Source: Methylohalobius crimeensis 10Ki
GTDB taxonomy: Bacteria; Pseudomonadota; Gammaproteobacteria; Methylococcales; Methylothermaceae
Assembly (NCBI RefSeq): GCF_000421465.1
Contig: NZ_ATXB01000001.1
Location: forward strand, 620,001-684,000
DNA length: 64,000 bases
Direction: 5' to 3'
Of the stretch, positions 57,347 to 64,000 are shown one piece after another. Position numbers and translations under genes: made by a program. Positions within the stretch are counted from its first letter, which is position 1, and the number at the start of each line of letters is the position of its first letter. The notes beneath the pieces were generated by a model. That model had not been told where the DNA came from, searched no databases, and saw only the letters and a program-made list of their open reading frames with translations.

Positions 57347-58894
57347 CTAGGAATTGGCGGAGGCGATAGCCGCCAAGGCGGTTGTCAAGCTATTTTCCTG
57401 GCCGGTATCGAGAGCGACGGAGACGGCTCGTTCGGCTTCGTCCAGGGGGTCGTGGTGGTGCAGCTGATGCGCCAAGACCTTCAGATCGGCATCGGAAGGA
57501 TCCCGGCTGGTTTCGATGCGTTTTCGGATGCGTTGGTGCAGGGTCGCTTCCGGCGCCGTACAATCCAAAATCAGGAACGGGACCTCCAATGTCCGGGCCA
57601 ATGCCCTGAATTTCCGGCGGTAGGTGCGGTTCAAAAAAGTGGCATCCACGATGACCGGAAAGCCGGCGGTCAAAAGGGTGCGGGCAAGTTCCCCTAATTT
57701 TCGGTAGGTGAGATCGGTAAAATCCGCTCGGTAAATCTCTCCGCCAATGTCCGCTTGGGCCCTGGCGTCGAGTTCCAATCCCGCCAGCCGCTTGCGTTCC
57801 ACATCCGAACGCAAGTGCAACGCCCCCGCCTCAGCCGCCAATTGCTGGCCGAGGTAAGATTTGCCGCTGCCGGAAAAACCATGGGTGATGCATAGAATGG
57901 GCGATTCCCGCCGGCAGAGCATCCGGGCCAGCCTCAAATAGTGGTTGAAATCGTCTTGGTGCACCGCCTCTTCCGGATGCTGCCGGACGTTCAAATAGGC
58001 GATTTTGGTTCGCACCATGGCTCGATAGACCAGGTAATAGGGGAGCAGCCGAAGACCTGCGTAATCCCCGGTCAGGCTGAGATAGTCGTTCAGGAAACGG
58101 AATCCCAAGCATTTGAATCCGCGGGCGCAAAGGTCCATGACGGTAAAGGCGATTTCGCTGATGGGATCGATCCAACGGAGGGCCGGATTGAATTCGATGC
58201 AATCGAACGGCAAGGGCCGGTCTTCCCACAGCACGATATTGCCCAGGTGAAGATCGCCATGGCATTCTCGGATTCGGCCCGCTTGTTGGCGGGTCGTCAT
58301 GAACGGGCGTACCCGCTCGAATTCGGTTTCGGTCCAGTCGGCCAATTCCGTCAGAATCATGTGGTTTTCCGGATCGGTCCGGTCGATCTGGGAAAAATTC
58401 TCCCGGACGGCTTCGTGGATGGTTTCCGGATCGCCGTAAGGGGAGTCTGATTTTGCCGGGAGTGCGGTTTGATGGAAACGGGCGATCCTCTGGGCCAAAG
58501 CGGCGATCTGATCTTCTTGCAGTTCCCCCCGCTGGGCGCGTTCGACCAACAAGTCCTGTTGCGGAAATTGACGCATTTTGACGGCGTATTCCAAGGGTTC
58601 GCCATCGTTGCCGAAGCGAGGTGAATCGGGGCTGCCGGTAACGGGGAGGACTTCCAGGTAGAGTTGAGGGGCCAAGCGCCGGTTGAGGCGCAGCTCTTCT
58701 TGACAGTAGAAGCGCCGCTTGGCTAAATTTGAGAAATCGAGGAAGCCGAAATCCACCGGTTTTTTGATTTTATAAGCGTAGGGGCCGGTGAGGATGATCC
58801 AAGAGATATGGGTTTCGAGGCACTGGAGGGATTCGGTGGGGTAATCGTAAACCGAAGGTTTGAGGAGGGATTGAATCAAAAGGGGAAAGGTCAC
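57347..58894 (-). CDS. aminoglycoside-phosphotransferase-like/P-loop kinase fusion protein
   Basis: This 515-residue two-domain protein has an N-terminal APH-like kinase domain with catalytic loop HGDLHLGNIVLW and FDCIEFN, and a C-terminal AAA_33-type nucleotide kinase with Walker A GFSGSGKSYL. Genes of this build are often annotated as bifunctional aminoglycoside phosphotransferase/ATP-binding protein; there is no evidence for drug resistance and the substrates are unknown. The start is GTG 58894, preceded by GGAGGAAG, and overlaps the rnd stop by 4 bases; an upstream extension inside rnd is not credible. Confidence 0.85.
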   Translation of the reverse strand: MTFPLLIQSLLKPSVYDYPTESLQCLETHISWIILTGPYAYKIKKPVDFGFLDFSNLAKRRFYCQEELRLNRRLAPQLYLEVLPVTGSPDSPRFGNDGEPLEYAVKMRQFPQQDLLVERAQRGELQEDQIAALAQRIARFHQTALPAKSDSPYGDPETIHEAVRENFSQIDRTDPENHMILTELADWTETEFERVRPFMTTRQQAGRIRECHGDLHLGNIVLWEDRPLPFDCIEFNPALRWIDPISEIAFTVMDLCARGFKCLGFRFLNDYLSLTGDYAGLRLLPYYLVYRAMVRTKIAYLNVRQHPEEAVHQDDFNHYLRLARMLCRRESPILCITHGFSGSGKSYLGQQLAAEAGALHLRSDVERKRLAGLELDARAQADIGGEIYRADFTDLTYRKLGELARTLLTAGFPVIVDATFLNRTYRRKFRALARTLEVPFLILDCTAPEATLHQRIRKRIETSRDPSDADLKVLAHQLHHHDPLDEAERAVSVALDTGQENSLTTALAAIASANS

Positions 58895-60054
58895 GGCGGT
58901 ACTTCCTCCAAAGCAGGTTGCCCCTTTTGCACTTGAAAGCATTTTTTCCCCGCCAGGAAATCCTGCAACGCCTCACCGATCAGCTGTCGGCGCCAACCGC
59001 GGCAAAGCTTGGAATCTTCGGGGCTGGTCAGGAAGCGTTCCAAGTCTTTACGCGAGGCCAGGGCGGCGGGATTGATCGCCTGTTCGGCCGCTTGCAAGCG
59101 GACCACGGCGCTGCACAGATCCAGCAGAACTTCCTGTTCGACAGTTCGCGCCAGCGGACGCGCCAGAGCTTCATCCTGGCTGGCGGCACGGGTTTCGGCC
59201 ACTAAGCGGCAGAGGGTTTCGCCGTGGCGTTTGACAAACTTGGCGTCGATCCCCCGAAGTTGAGCCAATTCTTGGGGCGTCTCCGGACGCAGCCGGGCGA
59301 TGTGAATGAGAGATTCATCCTTCACGATCCACCCGCGGGGGCGGTTGGCCGCCACTGCGGTCTTTTCGCGCCAGGCCGCCAGGCGCTTGAGGATCGCCAA
59401 GGGCCGGCCTTTCAGTTTGCGTGCGCCTTTGATCCGGCGCCAGGCTTCTTCGGGCGGGTTGGCGTAGGTGGTCGGATCGGTGAGGGTCTGAAAATCCTCT
59501 GTCAACCATGCCAAGCGTCCCAATTGGGTGAGGCGCTTGCGCAGCTTGAGAAACAAGGGGCCGAGATAAGCGACGTCATCGGCGGCATAGCGGATCTGCC
59601 GGGAGCTCAGGGGGCGCTTGCTCCAGTCGGTGCGGCTGTGTCCCTTCTCCAGCTGGACGCCCAGGATTTCGGTCACCAGTTGGGCGTAGCCGATCTGATC
59701 GGGATAACCCAGCAAGGGGGCGGCCAATTGGGTGTCGAATACGGGTTCGGGCAAGCGGCCGTGCAAATGGTAGAAAATCTCCAAGTCCTGACGGCCGGCA
59801 TGGAAGACTTTTAGCTTATCGGGGCGGTAAATCAGATCCCAAAGCGGGGTCAGATCGTCGAGTTTCAGGGGGTCGACGCAAGCCAAGGCGGTTTCGCCGG
59901 CGATCTGGAGAAGGCAGAATCGGGGGTAATAGGTGGATTCGCGCAAAAATTCGGTGTCGATGGCCAGCCAAGGACTCGATGCCAAAGTGTCGCACAAGCG
60001 TTCGAGCGCCTCGGGCGTGTCCACGTAGCCAGGGTTCGATGCAGGATGTGTCAT
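58891..60054 (-). CDS. rnd: ribonuclease D
   Basis: RNase D (387 residues) trims tRNA 3' ends as a DEDD 3'-5' exonuclease. The acidic motifs are visible: AIDTEFLRE (Exo I), FHAGRQDLEIFYHL (Exo II) and QIRYAADDVAYL (Exo III with Tyr). An HRDC domain follows (LAAWREKTAVAANRPRGWIV). The gene is divergent from polA, with an 82-base gap, and coupled to the downstream kinase fusion. Confidence 0.95.
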   Translation of the reverse strand: MTHPASNPGYVDTPEALERLCDTLASSPWLAIDTEFLRESTYYPRFCLLQIAGETALACVDPLKLDDLTPLWDLIYRPDKLKVFHAGRQDLEIFYHLHGRLPEPVFDTQLAAPLLGYPDQIGYAQLVTEILGVQLEKGHSRTDWSKRPLSSRQIRYAADDVAYLGPLFLKLRKRLTQLGRLAWLTEDFQTLTDPTTYANPPEEAWRRIKGARKLKGRPLAILKRLAAWREKTAVAANRPRGWIVKDESLIHIARLRPETPQELAQLRGIDAKFVKRHGETLCRLVAETRAASQDEALARPLARTVEQEVLLDLCSAVVRLQAAEQAINPAALASRKDLERFLTSPEDSKLCRGWRRQLIGEALQDFLAGKKCFQVQKGQPALEEVPP

Positions 60055-60136
60055 TGGGCAAATATAGCAGAACGCGGTAAAGGGATGCGAGTATCATCTT
60101 TTAAGATAGGCTTTTTCGATCGGACTTAATAAATTC

Positions 60137-62836
60137 ATGAACGAAAACCATAAAACGCTCGTTTTGGTGGATGGTTCCTCCTTTCTTTACCGGGCTTATC
60201 ACGCCCTACCGCCCTTGAGCAATTCCCGGGGCGAGCCCACCGGGGCGGTCTACGGCGTCGCCAATATGCTGCGCAAGCTACTGGAAACCTATCCCACGCC
60301 TTATTTCGCGGTGATCTTCGATGCGCCGGGCAAAACTTTTCGCAATGACTTATTTGAGGCCTATAAGGCCCACCGTCCTCCCATGCCCGAGGATTTGAAA
60401 GCTCAGGTAGGGCCTTTGCAAGAATTGATCGAAGTGATGGGCATCCCGGTGATCGTCGAGGGCGGGGTGGAGGCCGACGACGTCATCGCCACTCTGGTCA
60501 AACAAGCCACGGCAGAGGATTACCACGTGGTGGTGGCGACCAGCGACAAGGATCTGGCTCAGCTGGTGGGGGATCGGGTCATGCTCGACAACACCATGTC
60601 CGAAACCCGGCTGGATGCGGCGGGCGTACGGGAGAAATTCGGCGTTCCGCCGGAAAGGATTGTCGATTACCTGGCGTTGGTGGGGGATACTTCCGACAAT
60701 ATTCCAGGCGTGCCCGGCGTGGGCCCCAAAACCGCCGCCAAATGGCTGAATCAATACGGCTCTCTGGACGAGGTCGTCGCCCACGCCGGTCAAATCAAAG
60801 GCAAGGTGGGGGAACGTTTGCGCGAGCATCTGGACAATCTCGCCTTGGGAAAACGATTGGCGACCGTCCACAGCGAGGTGACTTTGGATAGGCGACCGGC
60901 GGATTTGCGGCGCCGATCTCCCGACAATGTCAAGCTGATGGAATGCCTCAAGCGCTTCGAGTTCATGACCTGGCTGCGCCAACTGGATTTGCCATCCACT
61001 CGGGATGGCGATTTTGCCGAAGCGGCTGCGGCCGATTACCAGGAAGTGCGCACCGCCGATTCGCTGGATGCTTGGCTGGCCGATTTGAAGGGGGCACCCC
61101 TATTTGCCTTCGACACCGAGACCACCGATCTCAACTATCTGGACGCGCGGGTGGTGGGGGTGTCGTTCGCGGTCCGGCCGGGCCGGGCCGCCTACGTGCC
61201 GCTAGGGCACGACTATCCCGACGCCCCCCGGCAGCTGGATCGGGAAGTAGTGTTGGAAAAGCTGCGTCCGCTGCTCACGGCCGACGATGTGGCCAAGCTG
61301 GGGCAGAATCTCAAATACGACGCCCACGTGCTCGCCAATCACGGCATCGAGCTCAAGGGGATCGCCCACGATACCATGCTGCAATCCTATGTCTTCAATA
61401 GCACCGCCACTCGCCACGATATGGACTCTCTGGCCATGACTTATCTGGGGATCAAAACCACCCTGTACGAAGAGGTGGCCGGCAAGGGGGCCAAGCAGAT
61501 CCCCTTTCCCCGGGTGAGACTGGAACAAGCGGTGCCCTATGCGGCCGAGGACGCCGACATCACCCTGCGCCTGCATCAGGCGCTATGGCCCAAGCTCGCC
61601 GCCGATACCCGGCTCAAGCGCGTGTACGAAGAAATCGAGATGCCTTTGGTGCCGGTATTGGTGCGGATGGAGCGCATCGGCGTGCATGTGGACCGGGACG
61701 AACTCGCCCGCTTGAGCGAGGAACTGAAGCGTCGCTGCGACGAGATCGAAGAACAGGTCTGTTGCATCGCCGGAGAGGCCTTCAATCTGGCTTCTCCCAA
61801 GCAGATCCAGCAGATTCTTTTCGAGAAGCTGAATTTGCCGGTGTTGAAGAAAACGCCCAAGGGGCAGCCTTCCACTTCCGAGGAAGTATTGCAGCAACTG
61901 GCGGAAACGTACGAATTGCCGCGCCTGATTTTGCAGCACCGTTCCTTGAGCAAGCTCCGGTCCACCTATAGCGACCGCCTGCCCGCCCAGATTCATCCCG
62001 CCACCGGCCGGGTTCACACCTCCTATCATCAAGCGGTGACCGCCACCGGTCGCTTGTCCTCCTCCGATCCCAATTTGCAGAATATTCCCATTCGGAGCGA
62101 GGAAGGACGTCGTATCCGGCGGGCTTTCGTGGCCCCCCGTGGATGCAAGCTGGTGGCGGCCGACTACTCTCAGATCGAGCTCCGCATTATGGCCCATTTG
62201 TCCGGGGATGCGAGCCTTCTGAATGCTTTCGCCGAAGGCGCCGATATTCATCGCGCCACGGCCGCCGAAGTCTTCGGGGTGGAATTGGAGGCGGTGAGTT
62301 CCCAGCAGCGTCGCAGCGCCAAGGCGATCAATTTCGGTCTCATCTACGGCATGTCCGCTTTCGGTTTGGCGCGCCAGTTGGGTGTGCCCCGCGACGAGGC
62401 CCAGGCCTATATCGATCGCTACTTCGAGCGCTATCCGGGCGTGCGCGAGTATATGGAGCGGACCAAAAGCTCGGCTTATGAGCGGGGTTACGTGGAGACG
62501 ATTTTCGGACGTCGTCTGCATCTGCCGGAGCTTAAATCGAGAAACCCCCAACGCCGCCAGTACGCCGAACGCACCGCCATCAACGCGCCCATGCAGGGAA
62601 GCGCCGCCGACATCATCAAGCGGGCCATGATCGATGTGGACGGCTGGATTCGGGCATCCGGAAGGGGTGTCAAGATGATCATGCAGGTTCACGACGAATT
62701 GGTGTTCGAAGTGGCCGAGGACCGGGTAGAGCAAGCGGTTGCCGAGATCGGGGGGCGGATGCGAGAGGCCGCCGAGCTTCAAGTGCCCTTGGAGGTGGAA
62801 GTGGGAATGGGTGACAATTGGGACGAAGCACATTGA
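60137..62836 (+). CDS. polA: DNA polymerase I
   Basis: Pol I (899 residues) fills gaps and removes RNA primers. Three domains are intact: the 5'-3' nuclease (VLVDGSSFLYRAYHALPP to GVPGVGPKTAAKWL), the proofreading 3'-5' exonuclease (AFDTETTDLNYLD and YAAEDADITLRLH, with catalytic acids present) and the polymerase (DYSQIELRIMAHLSGD, RRSAKAINFGLIYGM, VHDELVFEV). It is followed by a structured noncoding region and engB, an order shared with enterics and pseudomonads. Confidence 0.98.
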   Translation: MNENHKTLVLVDGSSFLYRAYHALPPLSNSRGEPTGAVYGVANMLRKLLETYPTPYFAVIFDAPGKTFRNDLFEAYKAHRPPMPEDLKAQVGPLQELIEVMGIPVIVEGGVEADDVIATLVKQATAEDYHVVVATSDKDLAQLVGDRVMLDNTMSETRLDAAGVREKFGVPPERIVDYLALVGDTSDNIPGVPGVGPKTAAKWLNQYGSLDEVVAHAGQIKGKVGERLREHLDNLALGKRLATVHSEVTLDRRPADLRRRSPDNVKLMECLKRFEFMTWLRQLDLPSTRDGDFAEAAAADYQEVRTADSLDAWLADLKGAPLFAFDTETTDLNYLDARVVGVSFAVRPGRAAYVPLGHDYPDAPRQLDREVVLEKLRPLLTADDVAKLGQNLKYDAHVLANHGIELKGIAHDTMLQSYVFNSTATRHDMDSLAMTYLGIKTTLYEEVAGKGAKQIPFPRVRLEQAVPYAAEDADITLRLHQALWPKLAADTRLKRVYEEIEMPLVPVLVRMERIGVHVDRDELARLSEELKRRCDEIEEQVCCIAGEAFNLASPKQIQQILFEKLNLPVLKKTPKGQPSTSEEVLQQLAETYELPRLILQHRSLSKLRSTYSDRLPAQIHPATGRVHTSYHQAVTATGRLSSSDPNLQNIPIRSEEGRRIRRAFVAPRGCKLVAADYSQIELRIMAHLSGDASLLNAFAEGADIHRATAAEVFGVELEAVSSQQRRSAKAINFGLIYGMSAFGLARQLGVPRDEAQAYIDRYFERYPGVREYMERTKSSAYERGYVETIFGRRLHLPELKSRNPQRRQYAERTAINAPMQGSAADIIKRAMIDVDGWIRASGRGVKMIMQVHDELVFEVAEDRVEQAVAEIGGRMREAAELQVPLEVEVGMGDNWDEAH

Positions 62837-62841
62837 ACGAG

Positions 62842-62868
62842 GAACTTTTATCCTGTTCGTTTCTCTAA
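62842..62868 (+). promoter_or_regulatory. candidate sigma-E (RpoE/AlgU) promoter
   Basis: GAACTT (62842-62847, preceded by G) and TCTAA (62864-62868) are 16 bases apart, followed by TAAAAC. This agrees with the RpoE consensus, and the arrangement is the same as in the well-known rpoH P3 promoter (GAACTT, 16 bases, TCTGA, TAAAAC). It lies just after the polA stop and points into the hairpin-rich stretch. The start would be near 62875. Confidence 0.7.
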
Positions 62869-62874
62869 TAAAAC

Positions 62875-62999
62875 AAGTGTCGGGAACGACGCCTAACCTA
62901 CTCATTTCCTCCCTTGTGAGTAGCGAGCGGCTCCGGCCCCCCCAAGCCGGAGCATCATTGACCCCGAAGCCCTTCCCCCTTGGCTTCGGGGTTTTTTTT
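62875..62999 (+). ncRNA. candidate sigma-E-driven small RNA at the Spot 42/ErsA locus
   Basis: Between polA and engB a stretch of about 125 bases follows the sigma-E-type promoter and ends in a strong intrinsic terminator. It folds into three hairpins: CTACTCA/TGAGTAG (62898-62904, 62917-62923), GCTCCGGC/GCCGGAGC (62930-62937, 62946-62953) and the terminator stem. All three loops are C-rich (TTTCCTCCCTTG, CCCCCCAA, CTTCCCCCTT) and could pair with Shine-Dalgarno sequences. Spot 42 in enterics and ErsA in Pseudomonas aeruginosa occupy this same position, and ErsA depends on AlgU. I see no reading frame. Homology in sequence is not claimed; the 5' end is estimated. Confidence 0.65.
62961..62999 (+). 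terminator. strong intrinsic terminator after polA and the candidate sRNA
   Basis: CCCCGAAGCC (62962-62971) pairs perfectly with GGCTTCGGGG (62982-62991), loop CTTCCCCCTT, followed by eight T residues (62992-62999). It ends any polA read-through and the predicted small RNA; a long U tail of this kind suits Hfq binding. Confidence 0.93.
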
Positions 63000-63012
63000 A
63001 AAACCGTTGCTA

Positions 63013-63119
63013 TGGACGTTGAGGGATGGCTTTCGAGGATGTTGGCGACCCGGATGGTCGCCATCAAGCCCCCACAAGGGGGGTGACGGCGTTCCTCGAA
63101 AGCCATCCCTCAATGTCTA
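63013..63119. repeat. nested inverted repeat between polA and engB
   Basis: Outer arms 63019-63039 and 63093-63113 are perfect 21-base inverted copies; with wobble pairs the stem extends to 63013 and 63119 (27 pairs, two G-T). Inside lie two further hairpins: GGCGACC/GGTCGCC (63044-63050, 63056-63062) and CCCCC/GGGGG (63069-63073, 63078-63082). The whole 107 bases can fold as a three-way junction. It could be a REP/MITE-like non-autonomous element or a structured 3' end for the leftward engB transcript; it has no T run on either side. Confidence 0.85.
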
Positions 63120-63129
63120 CAAAGACGCC

Positions 63130-63741
63130 TTATTGAATGGGATTCCCGGGAGTCTGGAGCCAGCGATCGAGTACGGCGTGGGCTTCGTCGATGCCGGTTT
63201 TTTTGCTTGCCGAAAATAACTGGATGCTGGGAGGATGAAGGGATTCCGCCAATGTCTTTTGAACCTTAAGCAGGGTGTTCTTGGCCGGGCCGTATTTGAG
63301 CTTGTCGGCCTTGGTCAGCAAAATATGCAGCGGCAGCTCGTAGTGCGCGCACCACTCGATCATCCGCCAGTCGAACTCGCTCAAGGGGTGGCGGATATCC
63401 ATGATCAGGAAGATCCCCCGGAGCGACCGACGCTGTCTGAAGTAATCCTCCAGGGACCGGCTCCAGCGGGCTTGAATCCGGGCGGATACCTTGGCGTACC
63501 CGTAACCGGGAAGGTCCACCAGACGACGGCTGTCATCCACTTCGAAAAACACCAACTGCTGCGTGCGCCCCGGGGTCTTGCTGGTGCGGGCGAGGGCTTT
63601 TTGTCGGGTGAGGGCGTTAAGCGCGCTGGATTTGCCGGCATTGGAGCGCCCGGCGAAGGCGACCTCGAAACCCGTGTCGGGGACGGCGGCGAAATCCAAG
63701 GTACTGAGCAGGAAACGAGTGCGATGATACAAAGGGTTCAT
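63130..63741 (-). CDS. engB: ribosome biogenesis GTPase EngB (YsxC/YihA)
   Basis: EngB (203 residues) is an essential GTPase in 50S assembly. The G motifs are GRSNAGKSSALNAL (G1), TPGRTQ (G2), DLPGYGYAKV (G3), TKADKL (G4) and FSASKKTG (G5). It is convergent with polA across the structured noncoding region and divergent from the cytochrome c gene. Confidence 0.96.
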   Translation of the reverse strand: MNPLYHRTRFLLSTLDFAAVPDTGFEVAFAGRSNAGKSSALNALTRQKALARTSKTPGRTQQLVFFEVDDSRRLVDLPGYGYAKVSARIQARWSRSLEDYFRQRRSLRGIFLIMDIRHPLSEFDWRMIEWCAHYELPLHILLTKADKLKYGPAKNTLLKVQKTLAESLHPPSIQLFSASKKTGIDEAHAVLDRWLQTPGNPIQ

Positions 63742-63788
63742 GGGCTTTGGAAAAATAAACGATAACGGTACCGAAGCGGCAAAATGGG

Positions 63789-63794
63789 TACAAT
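63789..63794 (+). promoter_or_regulatory. candidate -10 box for the cytochrome c gene
   Basis: TACAAT (five of six consensus bases) lies in the 96-base divergent spacer between engB and the cytochrome gene. No clear -35 is seen. Confidence 0.3.
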
Positions 63795-63837
63795 GTTCGC
63801 CATCCAGCTACCGACTATCCATGTCTAGGAAGGAACT

Positions 63838-64000
63838 ATGAAAACTATACTAACATTGATCTGTGCGATGGGGCTGATTGCCACTTTTCCTATTCAAGCC
63901 GCCGAGGACAAAGCCGCCGTTTGCGCCGGTTGTCACGGGGAGGCCGGGAAAGGGGCGACGCCCTTGTTCCCCAAATTGGCGGGACAAAACGCCAAGTATT
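63838..64000 (+). CDS. periplasmic class I cytochrome c, N-terminal part (cytochrome c4-like)
   Basis: The gene runs off the window after 54 codons. The product has a signal peptide (MKTILTLICAMGLIATFPIQ, cleaved near AA-E) and a haem c site CAGCH at residues 29-33, followed by GEAGKGATPLFPKLAGQ, typical of cytochrome c4/c553 proteins. In pseudomonads the gene after engB encodes dihaem cytochrome c4, an electron donor to terminal oxidases; whether a second haem domain follows cannot be seen. AGGAAGGAAC precedes the ATG. Confidence 0.85.
   Translation, partial: MKTILTLICAMGLIATFPIQAAEDKAAVCAGCHGEAGKGATPLFPKLAGQNAKY

Noticed and set aside
57347-58894. Aminoglycoside resistance gene
   Set aside because: The APH-like domain is only a fold match; the protein is a fusion with a second kinase in a housekeeping setting, with no sign of transfer.
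63013-63119. Nested inverted repeat as an intrinsic terminator of engB
   Set aside because: On the minus strand no T run follows the stem, and the length and inner hairpins are unlike a simple terminator. Kept as a repeat or structured element.

Overview
The window is chromosomal backbone from a gammaproteobacterium of fairly high GC content. The gene order supports this: hemA-prfA-prmC, a TPR lipoprotein-lolB-ispE-tRNA-Gln-prs-rplY-pth run, tRNA-Tyr/Gly/Thr-tuf-tRNA-Trp-secE, efp/epmA/epmB, a glrK-qseG-glrR type two-component operon, and polA-engB-cytochrome c. I cannot name the genus. A free-living chemotroph related to Methylococcales or Chromatiales would fit, but that is a guess.

Layout. 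Positions 1-4365 (+) hold the end of a cytochrome b561, tRNA-Ser, and a tightly packed yjbQ-glk-host attachment family-ald-fpr run. Positions 4356-9000 (-) hold hemA-prfA-prmC-JAMM protease-rtcA, whose last gene overlaps fpr tail to tail. Positions 9110-14648 (+) hold cell-envelope, isoprenoid, PRPP and translation genes. From 14723 to 46199 (+) lies one nearly unbroken gene-expression block: four tRNAs, tufA, secE-nusG, rplKAJL-rpoBC, rpsLG-fusA-tufB, and the S10, spc and alpha ribosomal operons. It ends at a strong bidirectional terminator. Positions 46257-51185 form a sulfur region: 7Fe ferredoxin, a TSUP sulfur-anion transporter, cysB, an APS-type reductase, gshA and a tiny lipoprotein gene. 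Positions 51318-57273 hold epmB, divergent from efp-epmA, and the overlapping histidine kinase, lipoprotein and sigma-54 activator genes. Positions 57347-60054 (-) hold an APH-P-loop kinase fusion and rnd. Positions 60137-64000 hold polA, a structured noncoding stretch, engB (-), and the start of a c-type cytochrome.

Most genes are housekeeping, and many are translationally coupled through ATGA-type overlaps and TTG or GTG starts. The most interesting item is the noncoding stretch between polA and engB. That is the position of Spot 42 in enterics and ErsA in Pseudomonas. It carries a close match to a sigma-E promoter (GAACTT, 16 bp, TCTAA), three hairpins whose loops are all C-rich, and a strong intrinsic terminator. 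Together these predict a roughly 125-nt envelope-stress small RNA. A 107-bp nested inverted repeat follows it. Other points of note are a LysR-type palindrome between cysB and the TSUP gene, a JAMM protease with no ThiF/MoeB or ubiquitin-like partner nearby, a 42-residue lipoprotein with its own promoter and terminator, and two almost identical tuf genes.
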